DNA from: Verrucomicrobiota bacterium | GTDB lineage: Bacteria; Verrucomicrobiota; Verrucomicrobiia; Limisphaerales; J093 | Assembly: GCA_016716505.1 (NCBI GenBank) | Contig: JADJWF010000005.1 | Coordinates: 124,001-188,000 of the forward strand | DNA length: 64,000 nt | Direction: 5' to 3' | Shown: positions 42,599-50,942 of the stretch, one piece after another | Position numbering within the stretch: position 1 is the stretch's first letter | Layout of the letters: the number at the start of each line of letters is the position of its first letter | Made by a program: the position numbers and the translations under genes | The notes under the pieces: generated by a model | The model's input: the letters and a program-made list of their open reading frames with translations, nothing else | Database searches by the model: none | What the model was told of the DNA's origin: nothing

Positions 42599-43756
42599 AT
42601 GAGCCTCACGAGTTTTTCTTTTCCCACCCGAGTCCTTTTTGGCCCGGGGGCGCTGCGGGAACTTCCGGGGCATTTGAAGAAACTGGGCGTCCGCCGGCCG
42701 CTGGTGGTCACCGATCCGGGATTGGTCGGCACTGACGCCTTCCTGGCTCTCGCGGCCGTCCTGGGCGCTCCCGCCTGCAACCGTGACTGGTTCCTGTTCG
42801 GTCAGGTCCATCCCAATCCCATCGAGGATGACGTTCGCCTGGCGGCGGCGTTGATGCGCGAGCAGGATTGCGACGGCGTGATCGCCTTCGGAGGCGGTAG
42901 TCCGCTCGATGCCGGCAAAGCCGCGCGATTGCTCGCCCAGCGGCCGAATTTCCCGCTGGCGAGATTCTATGATGAGGCCGCTGACTGGACGGGTCTGGCC
43001 CCGCTGATCGCCATCCCCACCACTGCCGGGACAGGCAGCGAGGTGGGGCGCAGTTCGGTCATCACCCTGGACGCCACGAAACGCAAGGCGGTGATTTTCC
43101 ATCCGGAGCTGCTGGCGAAGCTGGTCATCCTGGATCCGGAACTCACGACCGGTCTGCCCCCCAAACTCACGGCCGCCACGGGGGCGGACGCGCTGACCCA
43201 CTGCATTGAGAGCTTCACCTGCCCGGTCTTTCATCCGATGTGCGACGGCATCGCCCTCGAGGGCATCCGGCTGATCGTGGAAGCCTTGCCCCGGGCGTTC
43301 CGAAATGGCGCTGACCTGGATGCGCGCGGCAAGATGCTGGTGGCCGCGGCGATGGGAGCGGTGGCGTTTCAGAAGGATCTCGGCGTGGTCCATTCGCTGG
43401 CGCATCCGCTGTCCACGATCTGCGGGCTGCACCACGGGCTGGCGAACGCATTGTGCCTGGTGGCGGCGATGAAGTTCTGCGCCGCCCGCCGGCCCGGGCT
43501 GTACCGGCGAGTCGGCGTCGCCTGCGGCCTGGACGTTTTGAACGTGCCGGACGCCGAGGCGGATCAGCGGACGATCGAGTTCCTCGCCGCGTTTCTGGCG
43601 AGCCTCGGTCTGAACCAGCGATTGCGCGAACACGGCGTCCGCGAGGAGCATCTGGACGCTCTCGTCGCGCAGGCATGGGACGATCCCTGCCACCGGACCA
43701 ACGCGGTGCCCGTCACCGCCGCCGACCTGCGTCAGCTTTACCTCGAAGTTCTATGA
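42599..43756 (+). CDS. Iron-containing alcohol dehydrogenase
   Basis: A 385-residue type III (FucO/YqhD-type fold) alcohol dehydrogenase. The NAD-binding GGGS is at 98-101 and the family signature TTAGTGSEV at 141-149. Metal ligands are D197 and H201 (ADALTHCIE), H265 (HSLAHPL) and H279 (LHHG). It oxidises an alcohol to an aldehyde in the cytoplasm. Its stop overlaps the start of the aldehyde dehydrogenase by four bases (ATGA), so the two enzymes form a channel-like pair that takes an alcohol to the acid. The substrate is not evident from sequence. Confidence 0.93.
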   Translation: MSLTSFSFPTRVLFGPGALRELPGHLKKLGVRRPLVVTDPGLVGTDAFLALAAVLGAPACNRDWFLFGQVHPNPIEDDVRLAAALMREQDCDGVIAFGGGSPLDAGKAARLLAQRPNFPLARFYDEAADWTGLAPLIAIPTTAGTGSEVGRSSVITLDATKRKAVIFHPELLAKLVILDPELTTGLPPKLTAATGADALTHCIESFTCPVFHPMCDGIALEGIRLIVEALPRAFRNGADLDARGKMLVAAAMGAVAFQKDLGVVHSLAHPLSTICGLHHGLANALCLVAAMKFCAARRPGLYRRVGVACGLDVLNVPDAEADQRTIEFLAAFLASLGLNQRLREHGVREEHLDALVAQAWDDPCHRTNAVPVTAADLRQLYLEVL

Positions 43757-45183
43757 ACCTGCCGACGCATCTGTTCGTGGACGGCGCATTCCGCGCCTCT
43801 GCCACGGGTCGCCGTGTGACGCTGATCAATCCGGCCACGGAGGAAGCCTTTGCGGAAGTGGCGTCAGCCGAAGTGGCCGACGTCCAGGCTGCGGTTGAGT
43901 CCGCGCAGCGCGCGTGGGAAGGCGGCTGGCGCGATCTGGCGCCGGGCAAACGGGAGGCGGTGCTGCACGCTGTCGCCCGCCAACTACGCGAGCACCAGGA
44001 GGAGATCGCCCAACTCGAGCGGCTCCAGATCGGCAAACCAATCAGCGACGCGCGGGATGAGGCGGGACTGGGCGCGCGGTGTTTCGAGTACTACGCCGGG
44101 GCGGTCACCAAGTTCGGGGGCCAGACGCTGCCCGTGGCGCGCGGCGGCTTCGACTTCACCCTGCGCCAGCCGATGGGCGTAGTGGCCTGCATCGTGCCAT
44201 GGAATTTTCCCTTTCCGATCGCCTGCTGGAAGGCTGCGCCCGCGCTGGCGGCGGGCAACTGTGTCGTGCTCAAGCCGGCGTCGCTGTCGCCCCTCACCGC
44301 GCTGAAGCTGGGCGAGCTGGCTTGCGCCGCGGGTCTGCCGCCGGGCGTGCTCCAGGTGTTGCCAGGCCGCGGTGGCGCCATCGGCGATGCGCTGGTCACG
44401 CACCCGCTCGTCCGCAAGGTGTCGTTCACCGGTTCGACCGACATCGGTCGCCGCATCATGGAACTGGCGGCGCGTGACCTGAAGCGCGTGTCCCTCGAAC
44501 TCGGGGGCAAGTCGCCGAACATCGTCTTCGCCGACGCCGACTGGCAGCGGGCGGCGGACACGTCGCCGATGAGTGTGTTCGCCAACACGGGACAGGACTG
44601 CTGCGCGCGGAGTCGCGTGTTTGTCGAGCGTGCCATCTTCGAGCCGTTCGTGGAGCGGTTTGTCGCGGCCACGCGGAAACTGGTGGTCGGCGACCCCGCG
44701 GATGACCAGACGCAGCTTGGTCCGCTGGTTTCCGCGGAGCAGCGCGCGAGCGTGGAGGCGTTCCTCGCCGACGCGCGGGGGCGCGGCAGCCGGTTTGTGT
44801 GCGGCGGCGGTCGGCCGCAACCCAGGGGCTTCTATTTGGAACCAACGGTGTTGCTCGACGTGGGCGCGGACGATCGGTGCTGGCGCGAGGAGATTTTTGG
44901 TCCCGTCGTGGCGATCGTTCCGTTTGACGACGAGGCGGCGATGCTGCGCGCGGTGAACGCCTCCCCGTACGGTTTGAGCGGTTCCCTGTGGACGAACAAC
45001 CTCTCGCGGGCGTTGCGGGTGAGCCGCGCGGTGCAGAGCGGCGTGCTGAGCGTGAACTCGCACAGCAGCGTGCATGTCGAGGCACCCTTCGGCGGCTTCA
45101 AGCAGAGCGGCCTCGGGCGCGACCTGGGGATGGCGGCGCTGGAGGGCTTTACCGAGTTGAAGAATGTGTACGTGGCGGAGTAG
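43753..45183 (+). CDS. NAD-dependent aldehyde dehydrogenase
   Basis: A 476-residue ALDH. The catalytic cysteine is C283 in GQDCCARS and the general base E249 in LELGGKSPN, 34 residues apart as in the family. The cofactor region has IVPWNFPF and FTGSTDIG, and the C-terminus EEIFGPVV and FGGFKQSGLGRD. The closest classes are betaine-aldehyde and gamma-aminobutyraldehyde dehydrogenases. It overlaps the alcohol dehydrogenase gene as ATGA and is very probably translated from the same mRNA. A PuuA-like glutamine synthetase lies farther downstream, after an unrelated NYN gene. Confidence 0.94.
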   Translation: MNLPTHLFVDGAFRASATGRRVTLINPATEEAFAEVASAEVADVQAAVESAQRAWEGGWRDLAPGKREAVLHAVARQLREHQEEIAQLERLQIGKPISDARDEAGLGARCFEYYAGAVTKFGGQTLPVARGGFDFTLRQPMGVVACIVPWNFPFPIACWKAAPALAAGNCVVLKPASLSPLTALKLGELACAAGLPPGVLQVLPGRGGAIGDALVTHPLVRKVSFTGSTDIGRRIMELAARDLKRVSLELGGKSPNIVFADADWQRAADTSPMSVFANTGQDCCARSRVFVERAIFEPFVERFVAATRKLVVGDPADDQTQLGPLVSAEQRASVEAFLADARGRGSRFVCGGGRPQPRGFYLEPTVLLDVGADDRCWREEIFGPVVAIVPFDDEAAMLRAVNASPYGLSGSLWTNNLSRALRVSRAVQSGVLSVNSHSSVHVEAPFGGFKQSGLGRDLGMAALEGFTELKNVYVAE

Positions 45184-45263
45184 TCGCTTGACAGGAGGTC
45201 GCTAGGGGTGTACCTCCCTCCTGCGCTCTCGGCATAGTATTTCAATTGAGGGCGCGTATTTAC

Positions 45264-45288
45264 GGGCTCCTGCGGGAGCCCTTGTTTG
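45264..45288 (+). terminator. Terminator-like hairpin just before the NYN gene start
   Basis: GGGCTCC (45264-45270) pairs with GGAGCCC (45275-45281) across a 4-base loop, and the T-rich TTGTTTGTTT follows. This is a classic intrinsic terminator shape. It ends only about four bases before the ATG at 45292, so it either ends the alcohol/aldehyde dehydrogenase transcript or acts as an attenuator that controls expression of the NYN gene. A second weaker inverted repeat (GGAGGT with ACCTCC) lies at about 45194-45217. Confidence 0.65.
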
Positions 45289-45291
45289 TTT

Positions 45292-46131
45292 ATGGATCGC
45301 GTGGCTGCGTTCGTTGACGCTGGGTACCTTTTCGCTGCAGGTGCGGTGCTTATCTCGGGACAGAATCGGCCCCGAGGGGAACTGGAGCTGGACTTCGACG
45401 GAATTCTTGACGCCATCGAGCAACTAGCGACGAGGGTTTCCGGTCTGCCTCTGCTGCGGATTTATTGGTACGATGGAACTGCGACGGGTCCAACGCCCCA
45501 GCATCTGGCACTCGCCTTCAAACCGCGTCTGAAGCTCCGGCTTGGCTTCGTGAATGCAGTCGGGGAACAAAAGGGGGTGGATTCGCTGCTCGTGACAGAC
45601 ATGATCATGCTCGCCCGGAATCGGGCGATGACTGACGCCGTCTTGATGACCGGCGATGAGGATATCCGAGTCGGGGTCCAGCAGGCGCAGGAATTCGGGG
45701 TTCGCGTCCATCTTTTGGGTATCAAGCCCAGCCGGGGCAACCAGTCTCAATTCCTGCTTCAAGAGGCTGACTCTGTTCACGAATGGGCGGAGGACGTGGT
45801 TGCGGCTTTTCTCCACCACCGACCTCGCATGGTGACGCCAGCAGGTGTCACCAACCTCCAAGATGGGGCTTCGGCTCTTCGCCCCGACGCGTCCGTCTCG
45901 CTAGGAACCCCTTCGATCGACACTGTCGCCGCGAAGTACGCGGAGGAGGTTCCAGAATCGGCCATGGATGCGATTCTTCGGTTCTACGAATCGTCCCGCC
46001 AGCTTCCTGCAGATATTGACCGACCACTGCTCGGCAGGGCCAAGAATCAGCTCGGGATGCTCAAATCTGAGGAGAAACGGCTCCTTCGCGACTCCTTCGC
46101 TTTAGCACTTCGACGGCGACAGGGCCAGTAG
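45292..46131 (+). CDS. NYN-domain (LabA/DUF88-like) protein
   Basis: A 279-residue protein with an N-terminal NYN nuclease-fold domain (about 1-150). Acidic residues fit the PIN-like active site: D9 (FVDAGY), D97 (KGVDS), D103 (VTDM) and D122/D124 (TGDEDIRV). The C-terminal 110 residues are charged and helical, with no family I recognise. The gene is visibly less GC-rich than its neighbours and separates the dehydrogenase pair from the glutamine synthetase, suggesting insertion or transfer. The ATG at 45292 follows a terminator-like hairpin and has no Shine-Dalgarno sequence. A role in RNA processing or phage defence is possible but unproven. Confidence 0.85.
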   Translation: MDRVAAFVDAGYLFAAGAVLISGQNRPRGELELDFDGILDAIEQLATRVSGLPLLRIYWYDGTATGPTPQHLALAFKPRLKLRLGFVNAVGEQKGVDSLLVTDMIMLARNRAMTDAVLMTGDEDIRVGVQQAQEFGVRVHLLGIKPSRGNQSQFLLQEADSVHEWAEDVVAAFLHHRPRMVTPAGVTNLQDGASALRPDASVSLGTPSIDTVAAKYAEEVPESAMDAILRFYESSRQLPADIDRPLLGRAKNQLGMLKSEEKRLLRDSFALALRRRQGQ

Positions 46132-46275
46132 GCCGGGATCGAGTAAATCTGGGGAGTGCGCTTACCGCGAGATCCTCACGAACTTCCGTGATTTCACAAG
46201 ATAATCCGCCACGGGCCCATGCGCGGCCACTTGTCCATGCCGGCCTGACCAGAGAACGATGATCCTGCTTCTCAA

Positions 46276-47622
46276 ATGACAGCATCCCAACTGAAAACCG
46301 CTGTGAAGTCCGGCACCCTCGACACCGTGCTCGCAGGTTTTCCCGACCCGTTCGGCCGGCTCGTCGGCAAGCGGTTTCGCGCCGACTTTTTCCTCGACCA
46401 CGTGGCCAAGCACGGCACCCACGGCTGCAACTACCTGCTGACCGTGAACCTCGACATGGATCCGCTCGACGGTTTCAAGGTCGCCAACTGGGAGGCTGGC
46501 TTCGGGGATTTCGCCTTCCGCCCCGACCTCTCGACACTCCGACCGCTCCCGTGGCAGCCGGGCGCCGCGCTGGTTCTGTGCGATTACACCCGCGAGGACG
46601 GCTCACTGGTCGCCGAGGCGCCGCGGTCGGTGCTGCGGCGGCAGGTGGAGCGTCTGGCGGAGCGAGGGCTTGCGTGCTACTGCGCCAGCGAGCTGGAGTT
46701 CTACCTCTTCAACCAGACCTACCACGCCGCCTTTCAGAGTGGCTATCGCGACCTGCCGCCGTCGAGCGACTACCGGATTGACTACCACCTGATGCAGCCC
46801 ACGCGGGACGAGGCGCTGTTGCGCGCGATCCGCAACGGGATGACCGCCGCCGGCGTGCCGGTGGAGGGCAGCAAGGGCGAGTGGAGCCGCGGCCAGCACG
46901 AGGTGAACTTCACCTACGCCGACCCGTTGACGATGGCCGACCGCCACGTGGTGTTCAAACAGGGCGCCAAGGAAATCGCCGAACAGCATGGCAAGGCCAT
47001 TTCGTTCATGGCCAAGTACGCGCCCGGCGAGGCGGGCAACTCGTGCCACCTGCACCTGAGCCTGTGGCGAGCCGGCCAGCCGCTCTTCTGGGACGCAAAG
47101 GCCCGCCGCGGTTCCAAGCTGTTCCGCCAGTTTCTCGGCGGCCTGATGAAGTATTCGCCGGAGTTGTGTCTGTGCTTCGGTCCGACCATCAACAGCTACA
47201 AACGCTATCAGCCCGGCAGTTGGGCCCCGACACGCATGGCGTGGGCGACGGACAACCGCACCACGGGCTTCCGCATTGTTGGCCACGGGCCCGCGTTCCG
47301 GATCGAAAACCGGATGCCCGGCGCGGATGCCAACCCCTACCTCGCGTTCGCCGCGATGCTCGCGGCCGGAATGGCCGGGCTCGATGAAAAGCTGGACTGC
47401 GGCGATGAGTACTCCGGGAACGCGTACGTGGACCCCTCTCTGGCGCGGCTGCCGGCCACACTGCGGGACGCGCTCGAGCTGTTCGAGCACTCCAAGCTGG
47501 CCCGCGCGGCGTTCGGGGCGGAAGTCGTCGAGTTTTACGCCCACCATGCGCGCCTGGAGGTCAAGGCGTTCGACGATGCCGTCACCGATTGGGAAAAGCG
47601 CCGGTACTTCGAGCAGATCTGA
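46276..47622 (+). CDS. Glutamine synthetase family protein, PuuA-like
   Basis: A 448-residue ATP-dependent amine ligase. Conserved GS segments are ASELEFYLF (metal glutamates), GQHEVNFTYADPL, GNSCHLHLSL (ATP/His), TDNRTTGFRI and ENRMPGADANPYLAFAAML. It lacks the adenylylation-site region of classical GlnA, and the C-terminal segment GNAYVDPSLARLPATL is typical of the PuuA/GlnT gamma-glutamyl-amine synthetase group. It may couple glutamate to a polyamine or other amine. With the alcohol and aldehyde dehydrogenases upstream this suggests amine or amino-alcohol breakdown, though the intervening NYN gene and hairpin weaken the operon argument. Substrate unproven. Confidence 0.9.
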   Translation: MTASQLKTAVKSGTLDTVLAGFPDPFGRLVGKRFRADFFLDHVAKHGTHGCNYLLTVNLDMDPLDGFKVANWEAGFGDFAFRPDLSTLRPLPWQPGAALVLCDYTREDGSLVAEAPRSVLRRQVERLAERGLACYCASELEFYLFNQTYHAAFQSGYRDLPPSSDYRIDYHLMQPTRDEALLRAIRNGMTAAGVPVEGSKGEWSRGQHEVNFTYADPLTMADRHVVFKQGAKEIAEQHGKAISFMAKYAPGEAGNSCHLHLSLWRAGQPLFWDAKARRGSKLFRQFLGGLMKYSPELCLCFGPTINSYKRYQPGSWAPTRMAWATDNRTTGFRIVGHGPAFRIENRMPGADANPYLAFAAMLAAGMAGLDEKLDCGDEYSGNAYVDPSLARLPATLRDALELFEHSKLARAAFGAEVVEFYAHHARLEVKAFDDAVTDWEKRRYFEQI

Positions 47623-47995
47623 TCCGTGGGCCGACGCCCTCCCTGCCGCGGCACCTCGGGCAAGACGGGGTTTGTTCCGGCGGCTGACACCGGCGCCGGC
47701 ACCGAGGTGCTTGTGGCACGGCCCGCCCGCTTGGACGGTGCGGGCTTGTCCATCGCGGGGCGAACTGGGGTCTGCCGGACCTGTCGCGTGGAACGCAACC
47801 CCAAGGTGGCCGGCGAAGCAGGCTCAATCGCGGCCTGCGGCGCGAAACACCCTTTTTGGTTTCGTGTGCGCTACGACCGCTGCCAAAAGGCTGTGCGCGT
47901 TTGCGCAGCGGGTTGGCAAGGGGTTGGGCAACTCCTGACTTCTCCGCGAAGCCCAGTGGGACGGCGGTCGCGACGCCGACGGCCCGCTCTTGACT
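47623..47995. other. Gene-free 373-base convergent interval
   Basis: The glutamine synthetase and the GH140-like gene converge across this stretch. I see no convincing gene in it. A 9-bp inverted repeat is listed separately; otherwise nothing recognisable. Confidence 0.5.
47651..47710. repeat. Inverted repeat with long loop between convergent genes
   Basis: GCACCTCGG (47651-47659) is complementary to CCGAGGTGC (47702-47710), with a loop of 42 bases that itself contains a nested 6-bp stem (CCGGCG 47677-47682 with CGCCGG 47694-47699). It could act as a bidirectional terminator or 3' UTR structure for the glutamine synthetase transcript. There is no clear T tract, so function is uncertain. Confidence 0.35.
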
Positions 47996-49432
47996 TCAGG
48001 GAGACGGAGCGATGGTTCCGGGCGCGGGGAGATTGCGGCCGGCATCGTCCAGCACCAGCACCCAATCCAAATGCTCGCCCGGATCGGGTGGGGTGAACGT
48101 GCGCTCGCCGCTGTTGGGAAACTCGCCGATGAGCCTGGCCCGGCCGTCGCGCGGGTTGAACCACCAGGCTTTCGCAGCCGAGCCTTTGATCGCGCTCATC
48201 CGCACCGTGAAGGCGCGGCCCACGGGCGCATACACCATGGCGTAGCTGCCGGCCTCGTCGCGCGTGGCCACGAAGCGATACCGCCCCGCGCCCGGGACGC
48301 TGGTGGGCACGCGGTCGGTCACGATGACCGAGTCGTCCGGCACGCGGGTGAGGAACGGCCGGGAGAGCAGCAGGTTTTTGCCGTGTTGCATCTGCGCCGC
48401 GCCGGGCTGGTCAATGGCCTCGAACCAGGGCATCAGCGGGTTGTTGATTGGGCTGCGGCTCGGGGCCCACATCTGCCAGACCGAGTGATGCCCGTAGGTA
48501 TGACCGAAACCGCCGGTGAACAGGTCCCAGTACAGGGGCCGGCGCACGTCGGCCGCGATCGAATGGCCCAGTTTGTTCGGGTCGAACGACACCGGGTGAT
48601 CCTCATAGATCGGCTCGCCATCGAGGACGGGTTTCACCGGCGTGCGGTCGTAGTCGGCGCGGGTCTGGTCGTAGCGCCCGGTGAACTCGGCCACGTGGCC
48701 GTTCTGGCGCATATTGAAGTCCAGCCAGTCCTCGCCGTGAAACCACTGCGCCGAGCCGGCCCCGCCGGGCGGGTGAAACGTGATCAAGTGCGCCCCGCCG
48801 TCACCGCGCCGCAGACCACGCGCCATCGCGCGGATGATCTCTCGATGCTGGTCGTTCTCGACGGGCCGATCACCGCCCAAAATCCAGACCAGCCCCGCGT
48901 CGCGATAGCGCCGGCCCAGCCATTCGCCGTAGGTCTCGGCGTTCTGCGGATTGAAAATCTCCGGCCCGACGCCCCACTTCTTGTTCCACTTGTCGCCCCA
49001 GGTCGGGAGGAAGCCGATGTAGATGCCCCGGCGGTTGGCCTCGCGCACGATGAAGTCCACGTGGTCCCAGTAGTCATTGTCCGGGCCATCCTTCACGTTC
49101 GGCCGGGTGGGGTCGTTTTCGATCAGTGGCTTGTGGCCATAGGGATTGGGATCGTTCAAGCCATCCAGTTCGGCCAGGGCCACAGCCTGGACGAGGGTGA
49201 AGCCCAGTCGGGCGCGGTTGTCGAGGTAACGGACCGCCTCCTCGCGGTTGAGGCGGTGAAACAGTTCCCACGCCGTGTCGCCGAGCCAGAAGAACGGCCG
49301 GCCGGTCTCGGTGACCAGGAACCGGCGGTTGTCGCTGACCTTGAGTCGGGGCAGCGCGTTGGCGGCGGTGGCGGAAGCTGCGGCGAAGCTGAGCGCGAGC
49401 AGAGCCGAGAGCAGGAGCGGTTGGGTGTTCAT
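47996..49432 (-). CDS. Exported GH140-like (DUF4038) glycoside hydrolase
   Basis: A 478-residue secreted hydrolase. A signal peptide (about 1-24) is followed by a TIM barrel with the DUF4038 signatures FFWLGDTAWELFHRL, VQAVALAELDGLN, WGDKWN, LGGDRP and KPVLDGEPIYED, whose acidic residues are the likely catalytic pair. A C-terminal beta domain (about 385-470, ending DWVLVLDDA) resembles the putative collagen-binding domain paired with this family. Characterised GH140 enzymes remove apiose from pectic rhamnogalacturonan II, so a plant cell-wall role is likely. The ATG at 49432 is preferred to a TTG three codons earlier. Confidence 0.9.
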   Translation of the reverse strand: MNTQPLLLSALLALSFAAASATAANALPRLKVSDNRRFLVTETGRPFFWLGDTAWELFHRLNREEAVRYLDNRARLGFTLVQAVALAELDGLNDPNPYGHKPLIENDPTRPNVKDGPDNDYWDHVDFIVREANRRGIYIGFLPTWGDKWNKKWGVGPEIFNPQNAETYGEWLGRRYRDAGLVWILGGDRPVENDQHREIIRAMARGLRRGDGGAHLITFHPPGGAGSAQWFHGEDWLDFNMRQNGHVAEFTGRYDQTRADYDRTPVKPVLDGEPIYEDHPVSFDPNKLGHSIAADVRRPLYWDLFTGGFGHTYGHHSVWQMWAPSRSPINNPLMPWFEAIDQPGAAQMQHGKNLLLSRPFLTRVPDDSVIVTDRVPTSVPGAGRYRFVATRDEAGSYAMVYAPVGRAFTVRMSAIKGSAAKAWWFNPRDGRARLIGEFPNSGERTFTPPDPGEHLDWVLVLDDAGRNLPAPGTIAPSP

Positions 49433-49681
49433 CGTTGGCAACGTCGGTCAATTGATACGAGAGGAAGGATCCGCGAATTCCGGGCGTCTGTCGAGGCAAG
49501 GCGGAAGTTGGTTGAAGTTTGCGGGGATGAGGGTTTGAGGGTTGCTCGGAGCCACTTGCGCCGGCACGCGGGAGGTCTCCGCTTCGCGCGCGCCGTCCTC
49601 GCTCGCTTCCCGCAGCGCGTCCCGTTCAGCCGGTGACCGCCCGAACAACCCTTCGCTGACAGCCCCCGCGGCCGGGCCGGC

Positions 49682-50464
49682 CTAGTCGGCCGCCGGCGGC
49701 GCGTTGGTCGGCGCCTCGACCGAGGCCGGTGGAGCGTTGGTGGCCGCCCCGGTCTCCGGCGTGGCGTCGAGTCCCACGAGCTCTTCCGAGAGCACGACAA
49801 TGGCGATCCGGCGATTGCGCGCCCGGCCTTCCGGAGTCGAGTTGTCCGCAATCGGACGGAATTCGCCGTAGGCCACCGCGCCCAGGCGGCGCGGGTCCAC
49901 GCCTGCCTGCTCGGTCAGAAAGCGCACCGCGGCGAGGGCGCGCGCGGCGGAGAGTTCCCAGTTGCTCGCGTAGGGGATTCGAGCCGAAGGGCGGATGGGA
50001 ACATTGTCCGTGTGTCCGATGACGTGAATCTGCCGATTCGGGACCTGCGCCAGGACGGCGGCGACCTTGCGCAACACTTCGATGCCCTCGGGCTTGAGAT
50101 TGGCCTCGCCGGTGTCGAATAAGACGCGGTCAAGGATGTCCACGGTCAGCTTGCCCTGCAGTTCGGAGATGGTGACGTCCTTCGATTCGAGCGCTCGCCG
50201 CATTTCGGCCTCGAGAGATTGCTGGGCCTGCGTGACTTCAGCGGCGCGCTGTTCGAGTTCTTCGACTCGGGCGCGCGCGGCGGCAAGGGCGGCGGTGAGG
50301 GCGCGGCCCCGGTCGGCCAGCGTCCAAGCCTCGTCGTCGGCCTCGCGGAGCTGCCGTTGGAGGCGCTGGGCGTCCACGGTCCGTTGCCACCAGGCAAACG
50401 CCAGCGCGCCCACGACAATCAGCGTGAACAGCACTCCGATGATGATCTTCGCAAGTCGCGGCAT
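49682..50464 (-). CDS. OmpA/MotB-type peptidoglycan-binding protein
   Basis: A 260-residue membrane-anchored protein. An N-terminal helix (about 7-25) is followed by a long coiled coil (about 28-105) and an OmpA C-terminal domain (about 110-240). That domain has the peptidoglycan-contact sequences IHVIGHTDNVPI, NWELSAARALAAVRFL and GRARNRRIAIVVL. The arrangement fits a MotB-like or cell-wall-anchoring stator-type protein rather than a porin. The Ala/Pro/Thr-rich tail is probably disordered. The gene follows the Hsp15-like gene after 61 bases on the same strand. Confidence 0.88.
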   Translation of the reverse strand: MPRLAKIIIGVLFTLIVVGALAFAWWQRTVDAQRLQRQLREADDEAWTLADRGRALTAALAAARARVEELEQRAAEVTQAQQSLEAEMRRALESKDVTISELQGKLTVDILDRVLFDTGEANLKPEGIEVLRKVAAVLAQVPNRQIHVIGHTDNVPIRPSARIPYASNWELSAARALAAVRFLTEQAGVDPRRLGAVAYGEFRPIADNSTPEGRARNRRIAIVVLSEELVGLDATPETGAATNAPPASVEAPTNAPPAAD

Positions 50465-50525
50465 GACGCGGGCGGGCACAGCTTGGGACGCCGGGCCGGC
50501 GGGACAAGCGGAATCCGCGACGGCG

Positions 50526-50942
50526 TCACGCGTCGGGATCGTCGGCGCGATGCCCCATCCGTTCGAGAAGGCGGCGATCCCGCTTGGTGGGGCGGCCGGC
50601 GCCTTTGGGGCGGTGAAAGAGGGGCGCCAGTTCCGGCGCGCGCAGGGCAGGCGGTGGCGCGGGAGGCGTGAGGTCCTCCAGGTATTGCGGCACTTGGGCC
50701 GCGCCCACCCGGCGATCCAACAAGGCGATGACCCGCACGATCCGTACAATCTCGCCGACCTGCGCCGTGACGATCTCGCCCGGGTGAACCGCGCGGGAAG
50801 GCTTGACCCGTTGGCCGCCAATCTTCACGTGGCCGGCCTGACAGGCTTCGATCGCGAGCGACCGGGTCTTGAACAGCCGCACCGACCAGAGCCACTTGTC
50901 CACGCGCACCTCGGCCGGCGCGGCAGGGGTCGAGGGCGTCAT
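50526..50942 (-). CDS. S4-domain RNA-binding protein, Hsp15-like
   Basis: A 138-residue protein with an N-terminal S4 RNA-binding domain (about 13-60: VDKWLWSVRLFKTRSLAIEAC, GHVKIGG, AVHPGEIV) and a short basic C-terminus. It matches Hsp15 (HslR), which binds stalled 50S subunits carrying nascent chains. The start overlaps the stop of the PhoPQ-related hydrolase gene as ATGA, so the genes are translationally coupled although no functional tie is obvious. Confidence 0.9.
   Translation of the reverse strand: MTPSTPAAPAEVRVDKWLWSVRLFKTRSLAIEACQAGHVKIGGQRVKPSRAVHPGEIVTAQVGEIVRIVRVIALLDRRVGAAQVPQYLEDLTPPAPPPALRAPELAPLFHRPKGAGRPTKRDRRLLERMGHRADDPDA

Noticed and set aside
45188..45193. TTGACA as a -35 element for the NYN gene
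   Set aside because: No matching -10 at the right spacing; the only AT-rich hexamer (about 45235-45240) is too far away.
47626..48096. Plus-strand frame in the interval after the glutamine synthetase
   Set aside because: No recognisable domain, Arg/Gly/Pro-rich, and it runs into the antisense of the GH140-like gene.
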